Shown in pieces: positions 26,150-38,100 of a stretch of DNA of 64,000 nt. The notes beneath the pieces are model-generated. The model saw nothing but the letters and a program-made list of their open reading frames with translations, was not told the origin of the DNA and made no database searches. The stretch lies in contig NC_088313.1 of the NCBI RefSeq assembly GCF_910592395.1, positions 14,526,437 to 14,590,436 on the forward strand, written 5' to 3'. Position 1 is the stretch's first letter. The number at the start of each line of letters is the position of its first letter. Source of the stretch: Lineus longissimus (Eukaryota; Nemertea; Pilidiophora; Heteronemertea; Lineidae). Made by a program: the position numbers and the translations under genes.

Positions 26150-26260
26150 AAGATGGTATAGCACCTCGGTCCTACTGGTTAACAAGTCTAGGGTAGTTCA
26201 CTACCGAGGGTTGCAGGTCCCACCCGTACCACGGCCAACTTCTCATCAAGATTTGCTGAC
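26150..26260 (+). repeat. Possible tRNA-like SINE head
   Basis: CTACTGGTTAACAAGTCTAGGG resembles an A box and GAGGGTTGCAGGTCCCACC a B box, 30 bp apart. Only one copy is seen here, so it is tentative. Confidence 0.3.
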
Positions 26261-26969
26261 CCCTGAGGCAACACCATTCGGACGGGAGATCAGAAGACTG
26301 GGCAGAGGACAGCAACAATGGATCAAATCTATCAGAATACAAGGTTTGTGGGGAGGTTGAACTTGTGTACGGTATGTGATTATATGCTGTAGCCTTCTTG
26401 TATTGGGAAGCAACTCCACGGAACATACTAGAATGATCCCTAGGTCTTGTCCAGCCAATTTGTCTTGTAAGCTCAGGGAAGATCAGGATTTATCTACTTC
26501 ACGTGACTGAAACTCTGAACAGGTCATCTTTATGATGGCATCGTTGCACAAAAAAGATTCTGTGCTGTTTTGATATGATTCAGTCCATTCAACTGAAATG
26601 GGTTGTTTTATGACAAAGTCACATCCACAATGCCAGGACTGGGTCTCTTCAAAATTGTCAACTAGTAGTCAACAGGGTGAGTCTAGTATTTGATATGGCA
26701 GCAAAATTTTGTGAACATCATCAATGAAGGACAAACATCAGTTCATGTTGATGTTTTCTACTTTGGATGATTCCCTGAAGGGCATGCTCGGTGAATTCAA
26801 GATTTCTTCAGGGATATCTAAGGCAGTGAGCAAGTTGGACTTCACCAAAACCTGTGCAAGATGAGATCATTGAATTGCACTTCAGAAAGGGAAGCAAGCT
26901 AAACTTTGGTTTTGTTTTACTCATAATCTGAGTGTCATTATCATTATTTCAGCATTGGTTCACATGGAA

Positions 26970-29150
26970 GGTCATTGAATGGTACGGCACGTTCAAGACA
27001 TTGTGAGCATGAAGGACTTCGATGGCAACAAAAATACCTGGACAATCGAATTGTTTGTTTTCAGTGTAGGCCTAAAGGTTTTCCAATATATAAGTTGAAT
27101 TCTGCTGTTCTACAACCAGAACTGAATGAATTGTCCGCCTCCTGATAGGAGGTTGACTACTCTCAGAGAGCCTTAAAACTATTCATCCTCCTGGACAGAG
27201 GGAAAGAATGGTAGTTAGTTTTCTTGTTCAAGGATGCAGACACAGACGTTAATCATCAGCGATCTTTCTGAGAGGCAAACCAATACCCTTCCGGTATTCT
27301 AGGCACTGTAGTTACTGATAACTGGCATATTTCTTAACTGCTAAAGCTATGAACTTGAAATTTAGAACCTTGACTCCTTACGTCATGTAACCTCGGACAC
27401 CGAATTTCGATCCGATCTGATTCTTGACTTGGCCACCAGAAGGCCAAAACTAAAAAGGTAAAAGGTGCAATATCTCACTTATTAGTGACTTCTTTTCGAT
27501 GATATTTTTATGGTATTTACTCCAAGCAACAATACATTACATGTCATACCGACTTTGGTTTGACCTATGTACTATATATGTAGCATGTTTCTTAACCAGG
27601 ATGAACTCCTAATCACCAAATATCTATACGGTGAGCACAATGGCCCTTGGCCGTTTCATTTTAGTTTTAAAAGCCATGCAATTAGTCACATTAGACCTTC
27701 CTGAGATGGTTGATTTGGGTCCAGTGATTGTATTGAAATAATCAAAACCTTTTTACAAATGTAATGAATTGTTAGCATTTTGGTGTAACTCCATATAACT
27801 GTCAGATGATTGCGCTCTGAACTGGTGACACTCTGATTGGTTGGAAAGTGTCATTATCGTCCGTTCCTCTTGCCAAATTTGAGACCTGATTGCTCCTTTG
27901 TTAGCGCCTGAGAGATGGTGACCTCAAAGGGGCAGGACGGTGGTTACACCTATTGCGAATGGATACCACAATCAGGCGAGTCGGGTGGAGGCTATTTGGA
28001 AACCATTGCACGATCCTGAATCTGCGGTGGGTTGGTACCCCACGCTACGTAAGGAGAAGGTTTCCTTGTAAAACTTGATTCACGTGAATAGGCTGTACTG
28101 AGAAAAGATGCGAATTGCCGCCCTGTGAATATGTCTGTTGATCAGCTAGTGCCAACTGGTCACTGTCTCCTTGGTCACCATGCCTCGGTCAATGAGCAGA
28201 CGAAGCACCCAATGGCTCCGTCAGGAGTACATCGTCAACTTCAGCCTGTAGTCAAACCGGTATGCACAAACATCTTAGCTGCTAGTGATGGACGTTCAGC
28301 TTCTCATCGGGGTAATACAGTACCACTGTATACAATGACCCCATTTTTTGTTGGATTCATTTTCACTGAGGGGTGGTCAATAGTGAGAATTTCAGGCCAT
28401 CTGATTGTCATCAGTTCAGAGAGTGATTACCTGACAATTATGTGGAGTTCCCCCAATTTGCTAACTTTTTCATTCCATTTGTAAATTATCATTGCTTATT
28501 TTACATCACAATCATCGGGCCTTTTGTCCTTAGAAAGATTTGAAGTTGCGAGAAAAAGCACTGATTACTTATTGTAGATTGTGAAATTTGTTTTGCCTCT
28601 TTTGTCCTTGGCAAAATGTAGGTGAGATGTTCTCAGAAATAAGTCAGCGTGCAAGACATTGTGAGCACGAAGGACATGATGAAGGACGCAGGGAAAGGGT
28701 GTAGCTAGATTTCTTGTAATAGTTGGTTCTAGAGCTAGTTTTCTTGTACAAGGACACAGATACCAATGTTAATCAACAGTAGTCTTTCTGAGTATTCCAC
28801 TCTGGTTTAGTGATAACTCTGGTTTGTTTTGTGTTTTAAAAGCCATGCAATTAGTCGCATTAGCACCTTCCTGAGATGGTTGATTTGGGTCCAGTGATTG
28901 TATTGAAATAATCAACACCTTTTCACAAATGTAATAAATTGTTAGCATTTTGGTGTAACTCCATATAACTGTCAGGTGATTGTGCTCTGAACTGGTGAAA
29001 CTGTTTCATAACATTCATTGCGCCTTTGTCCTTAGCAAGATTCAAAGTTGTGAGAAAAAGCACTGATCACTTGTTATATATTGAGAAATTTGTGTTGCTT
29101 CTTTTGTCCTTGGCAAATAGAGGTGAGAAGTTTTCAGAAATTCACCTTAA
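26970..29150 (+). repeat. Local segmental duplication with indels
   Basis: 27650-27830 and 28835-29010 are about 93% alike (AAAAGCCATGCAATTAGTC through GGTGTAACTCCATATAACTG). 28510-28640 and 29020-29130 share GAGAAAAAGCACTGAT and CTTTTGTCCTTGGCAAA. 26985-27010 and 27210-27260 match 28652-28680 and 28730-28790 (AAGACATTGTGAGCA; TAGTTTTCTTGTNCAAGGA). The HINE-like copy at 27290 sits in only one of the copies. Confidence 0.7.
27290..27655 (-). mobile_element. Single-unit copy of the HINE-like element
   Basis: The minus strand reads GGGCCATTGTGCTCACCG (the 5' end of the 31021 element), then GTTAAGAAACATGC, GGCCTTCTGGTGGCCAAG and AGCAGTTAAGAAATATGCC. The 3' hairpin is missing. Confidence 0.65.
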
Positions 29151-29602
29151 CATGATATTGTATCATACCAGTTTCAACTTTGTAGTTTCAGCTCTGGATG
29201 TGACTTAAAAAAATAGTGCTTTTTATTCATTATTTGTATTTATTAGAATAAAAATTTTACAATTTGTTGTCATTTGGTTAGCTTAAGTGTATTGCATAAC
29301 ATTACAGGATTGGAGCTGCAAAAGAAATAAAATTATAAGTTCTCATTTCAAGCCAAATGCTTTGCATGGACAGGCATTGTATCTGCGTTCCTGTTGGGAG
29401 TCAACAGTCTAAGAAATAATTTCTTTGACTGGCTGGCACTCCAGTGAAACTCTCCCTAAAGAATACTGTGAGTTTTGCCTTGCAATTTTGGATGAAGAAT
29501 GCCCAAAACATTTATGCTCCACTCCTGAATTGGTTATGAATAGATGTTTTTTATGGCTTTGCCATAGGCCTTGTTATTTCAGTGATCTGCCAATTTTTTT
29601 GT

Positions 29603-29855
29603 ATTGCCAGGGACAATGTCACAACCTGTCTGGATACTCCAGGAGTGATGTCCAAGCCATGGGTGTCTACACCAACTTTTAGTATATATTGCCTGGGATG
29701 ATATCACAACCTGTCTGGATACTCCAGGAGTGATGTCCAAGCCATGGGTGTCTACACCAACTTTTAATCTATGTTGCCAGGGACAATGTCACTACCTGTC
29801 TGGATACTCCAGTAGTGATGTCCAAGCCATGGGTGTCTACACCAACCTGGGGCTA
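29603..29855 (+). repeat. 85-bp tandem repeat, three copies
   Basis: Units start at 29603, 29688 and 29773, each with ACAACCTGTCTGGATACTCC, AGTGATGTCCAAGCCATGGG and TGTCTACACCAAC; a degraded fourth start (TATGTCACAACCAGTGATGG) follows. Units 1 and 2 are nearly identical. Confidence 0.85.
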
Positions 29856-30179
29856 TGTCACAACCAGTGATGGTACTGCAGCAGTGAAGCCTTGCATGCA
29901 GATAGTGACATCGCAGCTACGAGTGGTTGCTGAAATAGTCCATGCCAAGAGAGCAATGGTGCGTCAGACAGTCTGTGCTGCCACCTGTTATATCAATTTT
30001 AACTACCGGGTATCATATATCAGTGAGCAATTTATGAAAACAGTTTAAATTCACATCGAGCCATTATTTGATATGGGAAGGCACATGTCTTGTCAGTCTC
30101 CCTGTAGAGACCATGTCACAACCAATCTGATGGCAGTAGCTACTGCAATGTCCCAGATTTGAGGGTCGAGGAGGCCTCA

Positions 30180-30395
30180 TCGATTTACCTGAGAATACCG
30201 AGAGCGCTGGTATTCCTTGGCTCGAGGACCGGACACCTGAAGCTAACGCCCCCGAAATCGAATTCATGACAAGTGAATTGCCAGCCTCTGTAATGAGTGA
30301 ATGGAGGTGACTGGTGAAAGAGTCGAAGTTCGCGCCACGCCTGTATTGTGTAAGTCCTTGGGCAAGTCACTTACAAGGATATCCGAATCTTGGAA
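30180..30395. repeat. SINE-like interspersed fragment
   Basis: Contains GTCCTTGGGCAAGTCACTTACA, a string typical of vertebrate and invertebrate SINE bodies, and GTCGAAGTTCGCGCCACGCC. It is isolated in this window, so the family assignment is weak. Confidence 0.35.
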
Positions 30396-30585
30396 GGCAA
30401 CTTCCGGGATGACCAAAACCAAGTGAAGGGTGAAACTACGATGTCCTTAATAGAGGTTCTACTGCAGTACCATTTCATACTTCAGATGAGCGAAACACAT
30501 CATCACACATCATCCATATCTCAGATCTCTCTGCTGTCCGAAATAACAAAACTACAAAATATTTACCCTTTGATAATAGAAATAC

Positions 30586-30591
30586 TTTATT
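30586..30591 (-). terminator. AATAAA poly(A) signal for WDR6
   Basis: The minus strand reads AATAAA about 64 nt past the WDR6 stop codon (30655-30657), implying a very short 3' UTR. No other signal was seen closer to the stop. Position and strand fit, but cleavage there is inferred. Confidence 0.55.
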
Positions 30592-30654
30592 GATTACTTG
30601 AATTGTGGAAATTACATCCAATGCAAGATATTGAGCAATGCTTGTCACCATCAA

Positions 30655-32059
30655 TCAACTGGTCGGTTCCTTATTGCGAGGCAGTCGAAGAAGTTGAAGG
30701 CCAGTCCCAGATAAAACTACCACGTCTTCATCGCTGCAATAGATAATGCAAGACAATTATGAATAATATCATTAACTACTGTGATATAATATAATTCATC
30801 TTTTAGAAATGTTTGTAAAGTGCTAAATAAAGTGGCACAAAAATTTGGTGATTCACAGTACGTTACAACAGTATTTACATGTGGAACATATAGAGAGGAT
30901 AAAAAAACACAACTTGCCTGTAGCGCCAGTGATCACATGAAGAGATATCTGCCACGTCCACAAACTTGACTTCACAGATTTCCAGAGTCTGAAAAAATAA
31001 CGGATTTAAAATGAAATGGCCAGGGCCATTGTGCTCACCTCATGTGGAGGAAAGATGGATAAAGAGCATGGTATTGTGTCATGTAGTGTTAGGTTTGATG
31101 TAGGTCCAAGCAATTACAATTTCCCCAAAATGGCCAATTTACAGTACATTCGACCTATGTGACCTTGAAAAGTAGGTCAAATCAAAGAAGACCCAGGTGA
31201 CACATTGAATGGTTGTTAGAACTAGATGTACCTATGATATAAAATTGGTGCCAATCGGGCAAGTCATTACTAGAAATAATGGCATTTTGAAGAATTTAGG
31301 ATTTGGCCCCCTCCCTGGAGGCCAAACGGCAAATCAGATCGCACCAAACTTCGGTACCTGCGATCACCTGACCAAGGGGTACATGTGTACTTAATTTGTG
31401 ATCAATAGTCATTGCAGTTAAGAAACGTGCCATAGTTACGGCCTGACGGCGAATTTACGCCATTTGACCTCTGTGACCTTGACAAGAAGGTCAAATTAAA
31501 AACCTGTGTGACATATACTGTATGGTGGTTAGATGTACCCATGATATCAAATTGGTGGCAATCGGGCAAGAAGTTAAGGAATAATCACATTTTTAAGGTT
31601 TTTGGATTTTGCCACCTGGTGGTCAAGTGGTGAATCATATTGGACCAAACTTCGGTCCCTGAGATCACCTGACTAAGGGGTAAATGTGTACCAAATTTGG
31701 TATCAATAGTCATTGCAGTTTAGAAACGTGCCATCGTTACATCCCAATGGCCAATTTACACCATTTGACCTCTGTGACCTTGAAAAGGAGGTCAAATCAA
31801 AAACCCGGAGGATATATGATGCACCTTTGCTAGAAGTACCTACCATATTTTTTTCAAAATTTCCCGACTACTATTAAGGGAGATATTGCATATTTTCACT
31901 TTTAACGTTTGGCCCCCTGGTGGCCAAACCATGAAACGAATCGGACCGAAACTTGGTCTCCAAGGTGTCATTACATAAGGGTACATGTGTACCAAGTTTC
32001 AACTCAATAGCTCTAACAGTTACGAAACGTGCCCTGCTAACGGACGACGGACGACGACG

Positions 32060-32100
<41 letters not shown>

Positions 32101-35100
32101 ACGACGGACGCCACGGTATGGGATAAGCTCACCTCTGCTAAGAGGTGAGCTAAAAATGGAAGAGACAACCGCACGAGCCATCCTTGCAAGAGCGCACCGT
32201 TGCCTGATGCAACAGAACCCCCCTAAGCGGACACCCCTGTGATAGATGGCGACACTGTCTATCTTCTCTGTCAGCAAATTTAAAAAGAAATTGTGCTACC
32301 TAATCATTTGCTGCTTGAGCACCACAGTGAGATGTTCTCATAGTACATATATCATGCATGGTACCATGAACTAGAAGGGACCAGAATCAGTTAACACTTG
32401 AACCCAGGGTTTCAAGAGCTGGGCTTTATGTCCTGTCTAATCTCAGCCCATCACTTTTTAAACTTTTGATAAGTTTTTTGTTGCCAATACCTTATTTTCA
32501 AAAGACCACTTCCAGCTAACCGCCCTTTGATCGATGGAGATGGTCATCAACTGTTCCCCTATGAATCTGATCCCTGTGATCTGCGTGGCGTGGGCAGATG
32601 CCTGGCGTATCTCTCTCCGAGCAGCCACAGCACTTGGCGAATCTGTTATGCAGAACTCTGTCAGGACAAGAGCATTGTCGTCACCACCGCTGGCCAACAG
32701 GTAGACATCATCTAAAACAAATATAGAATTGTTAAAATCTTTAATCTCCTGAGCCATTTGTTTTATTTCTCAACAATGCCAGTGTGAAAACAGATAAGCA
32801 AATACCTTAAAGACTGAGACTGTCAGAGACAATGGTGATCTTACCAGTGAGTTTCCGGACAGCCAATGCGTTCACACCAGACTGGTGGGCTTCGATGACG
32901 CAGGAAGGCTCCACGAATACTTCCACGGATTCTGAACGGATGCATCCAGCTGCAGCAACATCCGTATCCCCGGCTGCATCATAGATTTCCTCAGCGTCAC
33001 TGACATCACTGCCTGTAACTTTATCTTGAACACCAGCAGCTGCCACAGTTTTTGTAATGTCCCAAAAAGCTATTCTGCCATCCGTACCAGCAGACAACAG
33101 CAAAACTTTCCGTGAGGGCAGCTCTCCTGTTATCAAATGTTCAACACAGAGTAAACAATGATCGTGAAACTCGGTCTCCCCAAGAAGTTTAAATTGGTTC
33201 AATCCTACACAGTACTTGAACAACCGCAAGAATCCATCCGAGCAAGCTGCACTGATAAAATGTATTTTGTCGTCATAGTCGGGATGTATTTCATTGGCAC
33301 AGAAACATGACAGGGCCATAAATCGCGTCTCCAAACTTGGATCGTATTCAAATTTCTTCCACGGTTTGCTGGCTTTTTTGCTTTTGTACTGTAGCATGTG
33401 GGTGCTGAGGAGTTCATGACTGCATGTGATGGATTGGCTATCGAGAATGCACATGAAAGATTGGACATCAGGACTGCACGTGTCAGATTGGGCATCAGGA
33501 CTGCACGTGATGGATTGGATGTCAGAATCAACCATCTGATTCAGAGAATTACAAACTGCTTTTGCATCTTGTAACACGTCTGTTTTATCAAGTGAAATTT
33601 CACCAGCACCGGAATTAGCACGACCAAGTTTCAAATCTCGCAACGGTTCATCAACACAATCTTGTTTAGCACCATTACCACCCCTGAATCTTTCCACGCA
33701 ATCGGGAATTTTCAACGTCAACCGCCAAGATTTTAACTGGGCTCTTCCTCCTGCCGAGAAAAGAATGAATTCAGACACGTTGCCTGTAGTTTTGGGAGAT
33801 GAGAGTGCCAGACAACGAACGTTAGAGAGATGACCCTGTAGGGTCTTCAGGGGGTGAAGTGTGACATTCCCTTCCTCATTATCTGAGCTGGCATTAAGGA
33901 TATGATCAACTTAAAGTTGAGTATCAAATGGAACATGAAAGAAACCTTCTTGTTTTCTTTAACACGATGGTTACTTCTACAGCAAGTGGTTGAGAGAATA
34001 TTTCTTCATGACTTCAGATATCGCAATAGCTTTTCGTCAATGTTGATAACAATATCAAATGAAGGATTTGTGAACTCTGCTGCAATCTTTTACAAATTAA
34101 TTTCACATTAGAATTTTCGGACCCCAATCTGCCCCTACATGAAAAAACATGTTCATTCATGACTCAAGGTGTTTAAAAATTCAGGGACTCTTTTTGGTAT
34201 CTTAGAAATTTCGCAATACGACCCTTCAGATTCCTTGCACACTAACCTCCATCGAGCCAAGAACCAACACAAAAAGGATACATTCTACAGCTACAATATT
34301 GACGTCAGTGTCTTCGCTACTTGTACACAGAACATGGACGTTGCCTGTGGTCAGGATGTGTTTGACATCTGTCAGTTCTCGCCCATGTAATGGTGGCTGA
34401 AATACGAAACATAGAATTACATAATGATGTAAATAAACATCGAAATTTTTAGCCAGGAGTGATTTTTGGAAGGGAATAATTGGTTACCTACGCACGAACA
34501 GGGAACGAGATGCACCAAATGACATTGAAACGTTGTGGCATTGTGATGATGGGAACAGCCAGTCCTGGCCCTCAAAATCATGGCATTTTCTAACTTTCCT
34601 TCATGTTAATGTTACTTTATAAAGCAAGAGCTCTTGATGGGAGCGTCTCATTATAAGTTTTGTCATTTTGGAAGTCATAACAAAGTCGATTTATAGGATG
34701 AATTTCTGACCCCTCAACAAACCTTTATGATTTGTTGATTTGACCGCAACTCCCCCTGGTGTAGAACAATGTCACCCTTCTTGATGTAAACAAATACTGC
34801 CTGGTTGTCATGGTAACAGAAGTCCCAGTCCCTGTGTCCGCCTCCGCACTCAATCTCCAACATCTTCTGATTGGTGTTCAGGCTCCAAAGTTCAAAGTTC
34901 ACCTGGAATAATTGGTGAACATCTATAACATGTATTAGTGCTCTAACAATCAAGTTCTCCTCTTTGGCCTTACTATGGAGGGTATATTTGCCATGTCAGC
35001 TTTAAATTCATCCCAACCTCGAGGCGACAAACAATATGATGATATGACGTCTATTCACACTCGGTCTAAATTTACACTTGGTCTAAGATGATTAATTATT

Positions 35101-38100
35101 AAATCCTTCAGAGAAATGGTTGGTTTTCATGGGCAACTTTTTATGTCTAAAACAATGGGATTACAACCGCATTCAACCAACCGCTAGATTAGCAACGTAA
35201 ATAAAGGTGTTAAAAGGGCTCAAAGGGTTAATACACGCAATATCAGCTGTCACAAATGTATGTGCTCATGGGCCTTGTAACAATCGGGGTATGTGTTTTT
35301 GTGAGTCCCATCCTAGGCCTATATGTACACAGAGGGATGAAGCCTAAAAGAGTTTTATTGATTTGATCGACACTTAAAGGCCTGGGTTCACACCGAGGGT
35401 ATAGGCCAGGAAAAGCGCATTATTCTCGACACAATAATTGCTCATGTGATTTGTTTAGTTGTTGAAAGAATTTAACGAACGACCCGGCATGGTCGATCAT
35501 GGTGCTCCGTCATTACAGCTCGAGTTCCACATAAGTACTGCAGTAATTAGGCCCTAGTTATGTGTCTACTCCCACACAATAGTGCCTGGTTAAAACAAGA
35601 ATGTCAAAGGCCCTTAGTACATATGGATTCGGCTTGTGAACATGGATACACCACAAGAGTTTATATCAACTCTCATTTATTTAGGACTTGACCGGAAAAA
35701 GACGGATATTTACTCAGAGGATGATGGGATGAGAAGGCTGTGAGATGGATTACAAAGCACACAATAACTGGACCACACTAGGATAGGCCTACTTCAGCTG
35801 AGGAGCAGGCCTAAACCTTCAGGCTTCAGTGCCGAGAATAGGACTCAAAGCCAAAGGACTCATAGGACAGACGGGCGATGTCTGCAACTGGATAGATTAC
35901 AAATGAGACAACTGCACCACGGGATATTTCAGCTAAAGAGCAGGCCTACTGGCTTCAGTGCTGGGAACAGGAGCTCATGGGACAGGTTGAAGAGACTGTA
36001 AGTGCATCAGATAGATAACATACTAGACAAGTTGATGACATTTGCACCAAGAAGGCCTACAACCAGGTTTCAGTGCTGAGAATAGCGGCTCATAGGACAG
36101 GATAAGGAGACTCTGAGTGCAATCAGATAGATAACAAACTAGACAAGTTGATGACATTTGCGCCAAGAAGGCCTAAAACCAGGCTTCAGTGCTGAGAATA
36201 GGGGCTCATAGGACAGGATAAGGAGACTCTGAGTGCAATCAGATAAGTAACAAACTGGACAACTGGACCACATTAGAACTTTTGAGGCAAGATGCAGGCT
36301 GAGAATAGGAGCTCTTAGGACAAGAGGAGAGACTGTTACAATTGATAACAAAAAAACTAGACAACTAGACCACATTAGGACATTTCAGGAAAGAAGGCCA
36401 GAAGGAGACCTGCAGCTCTGCTCTTAGCTCAAAGAACAGGATGCCGTGACTGTAAAAAGTGCAATTGATAAAGCACAATTGAACAAAATTAGGACAGTTG
36501 CCAGCGGTATGCATACAATGTAGCACTATTAACTGAGATTTCAGCTTCTACAGCACATGTTTTGTATGTGAGTAGGATAAAATGTGGTCACTGCATATGG
36601 TCCAGATCACATTTGTTATCATAACCAAGTGAAGAGTTCTAGCAAGTTCATCAAAGTTTAACCCGAAGGAAACATTACTTCTGAAGGATATACGATTGGA
36701 AAGAAAGTGCAGTCACTAGAATTAGCCTGAGAATCCCACTGAAAATCTGGCACAACTTCCATTGAAGGATAGACTAGTGGTAGCCTAACGTTTATTCTAA
36801 AGGATATTAGTCGTGAAAAAGTCTTGCAGGAAGATCAGGAAGATAGCGTATTCTTGGAAAATAACTTTAGGAATCCCATTTGTGACATTCGTAAAAGTAC
36901 TCTCCGAAGAAATCTAGCTACATTATTGCAGCATACTTTGATGGTAGCCTGACATTATTTTGTGAGGATTATCTGTGTGACTGGAAACATACTATAGGAA
37001 GTCATGTTGCAGTCACCAAAAATCAGTCAACAAAATGACAGAGTCGGAACTGGTGGGAACAATGGGGCCAAAGCCCTGCGAGAGAGGGTGTTCAGGGATA
37101 ATAAACAGCTAGACAGGGGTGGGCCTGTCAGTGTCAAGACAATGGTTGTGTGGCGGTCGCGACAATCTGGTACTGCTAGCGAGGACAAAAGTACAAATCT
37201 TTCTAAGAGAAGGAGCATTTCGACGAGTGATCTTAGCAATGGAGGAAATGTGGAGCAAAGGGATAATGGGACGACTTTTCAACCAATGAGCATTTCGGGT
37301 CTGCGGCCAGTGTCGCCCCAAAGACAGGGTCAGGGTAGAAAAAGTAAGCCACATGGAACAAATCTGAACCAAAATTCTAGCTCGTCTTCTCAGGATGTAC
37401 GACAAGCAGCTGGAGGTGATGTTAGCTTGAGCAACCTTGGGCCCAGGAGGAAACAGGACAAGAGAAATGATAACAGATCTCACCGGGCTAATCTTTCTAA
37501 GGCTGGCAGTGCCTCAACCTGTGACTTAAGGGAAGTCGGTACGAAAGATACAATTATGTCACCAGGGACTCGGGCTCACCAGGGACGGAAAAATACAAAT
37601 CTTCAAAAGGCAGGCCTCAGTGCTTCGATGTGCGACCTCAGCAAAGGAGTGGCGTACGATTCAAGGTCGCCGCAAAAAGCAAGGAAACCACGGAAACGGA
37701 GGCAAAGTGGGTCAAGGTCACGAGAAATTAGCATAACGGGACAGAAGGAGATGAGGAATGGAGGAGGTAATGGACGGAGTAACCTTATCAAAGTCGTAAG
37801 TTCTTCTTCATTTGACTTGAGGCATGCGGGTTTTGATGACTCGGGTCGGCCTGCGCGGCCAGAATCGTTCCTACTTGCACCAAGGACGCGATATGATTCG
37901 TATAGCGATGCGCTCAAATATGGCAGCCAATCAAATCTGTCGCAGATGCGTAGTGTGTCTTCTCTTGATATCTGGGACGTTGAGCAGCACGACTCGACGA
38001 GCACGGATCAAATTGACCTCGGGAACGATTTTAAGGGGCAGGGTGAAAGACTTGGATCTCCAAACAATGGTGAAAAGACAAAACTAGTGCTAGGCACGGA

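Larger units (their letters stand above)
20170..30050. other. Gene-poor block of repeats and local duplications
   Basis: Frames of 60-140 codons on both strands (e.g. 20284-20941 minus) overlap one another and match no family I know. The stretch 24.3-29.9 kb has repeated TTCTTTTTCAGNCTGGTTTCA acceptor-like strings (24320, 24680), compatible with a noncoding transcript, but this is not shown. Confidence 0.45.

Noticed and set aside
31985-32277. Poly-Asp and poly-Ser frames on both strands
   Set aside because: Translation of the GAC microsatellite inside the HINE-like element.
33205-33531. 108-codon minus-strand frame rich in repeats
   Set aside because: Shadow of the WDR6 minisatellite in another frame.
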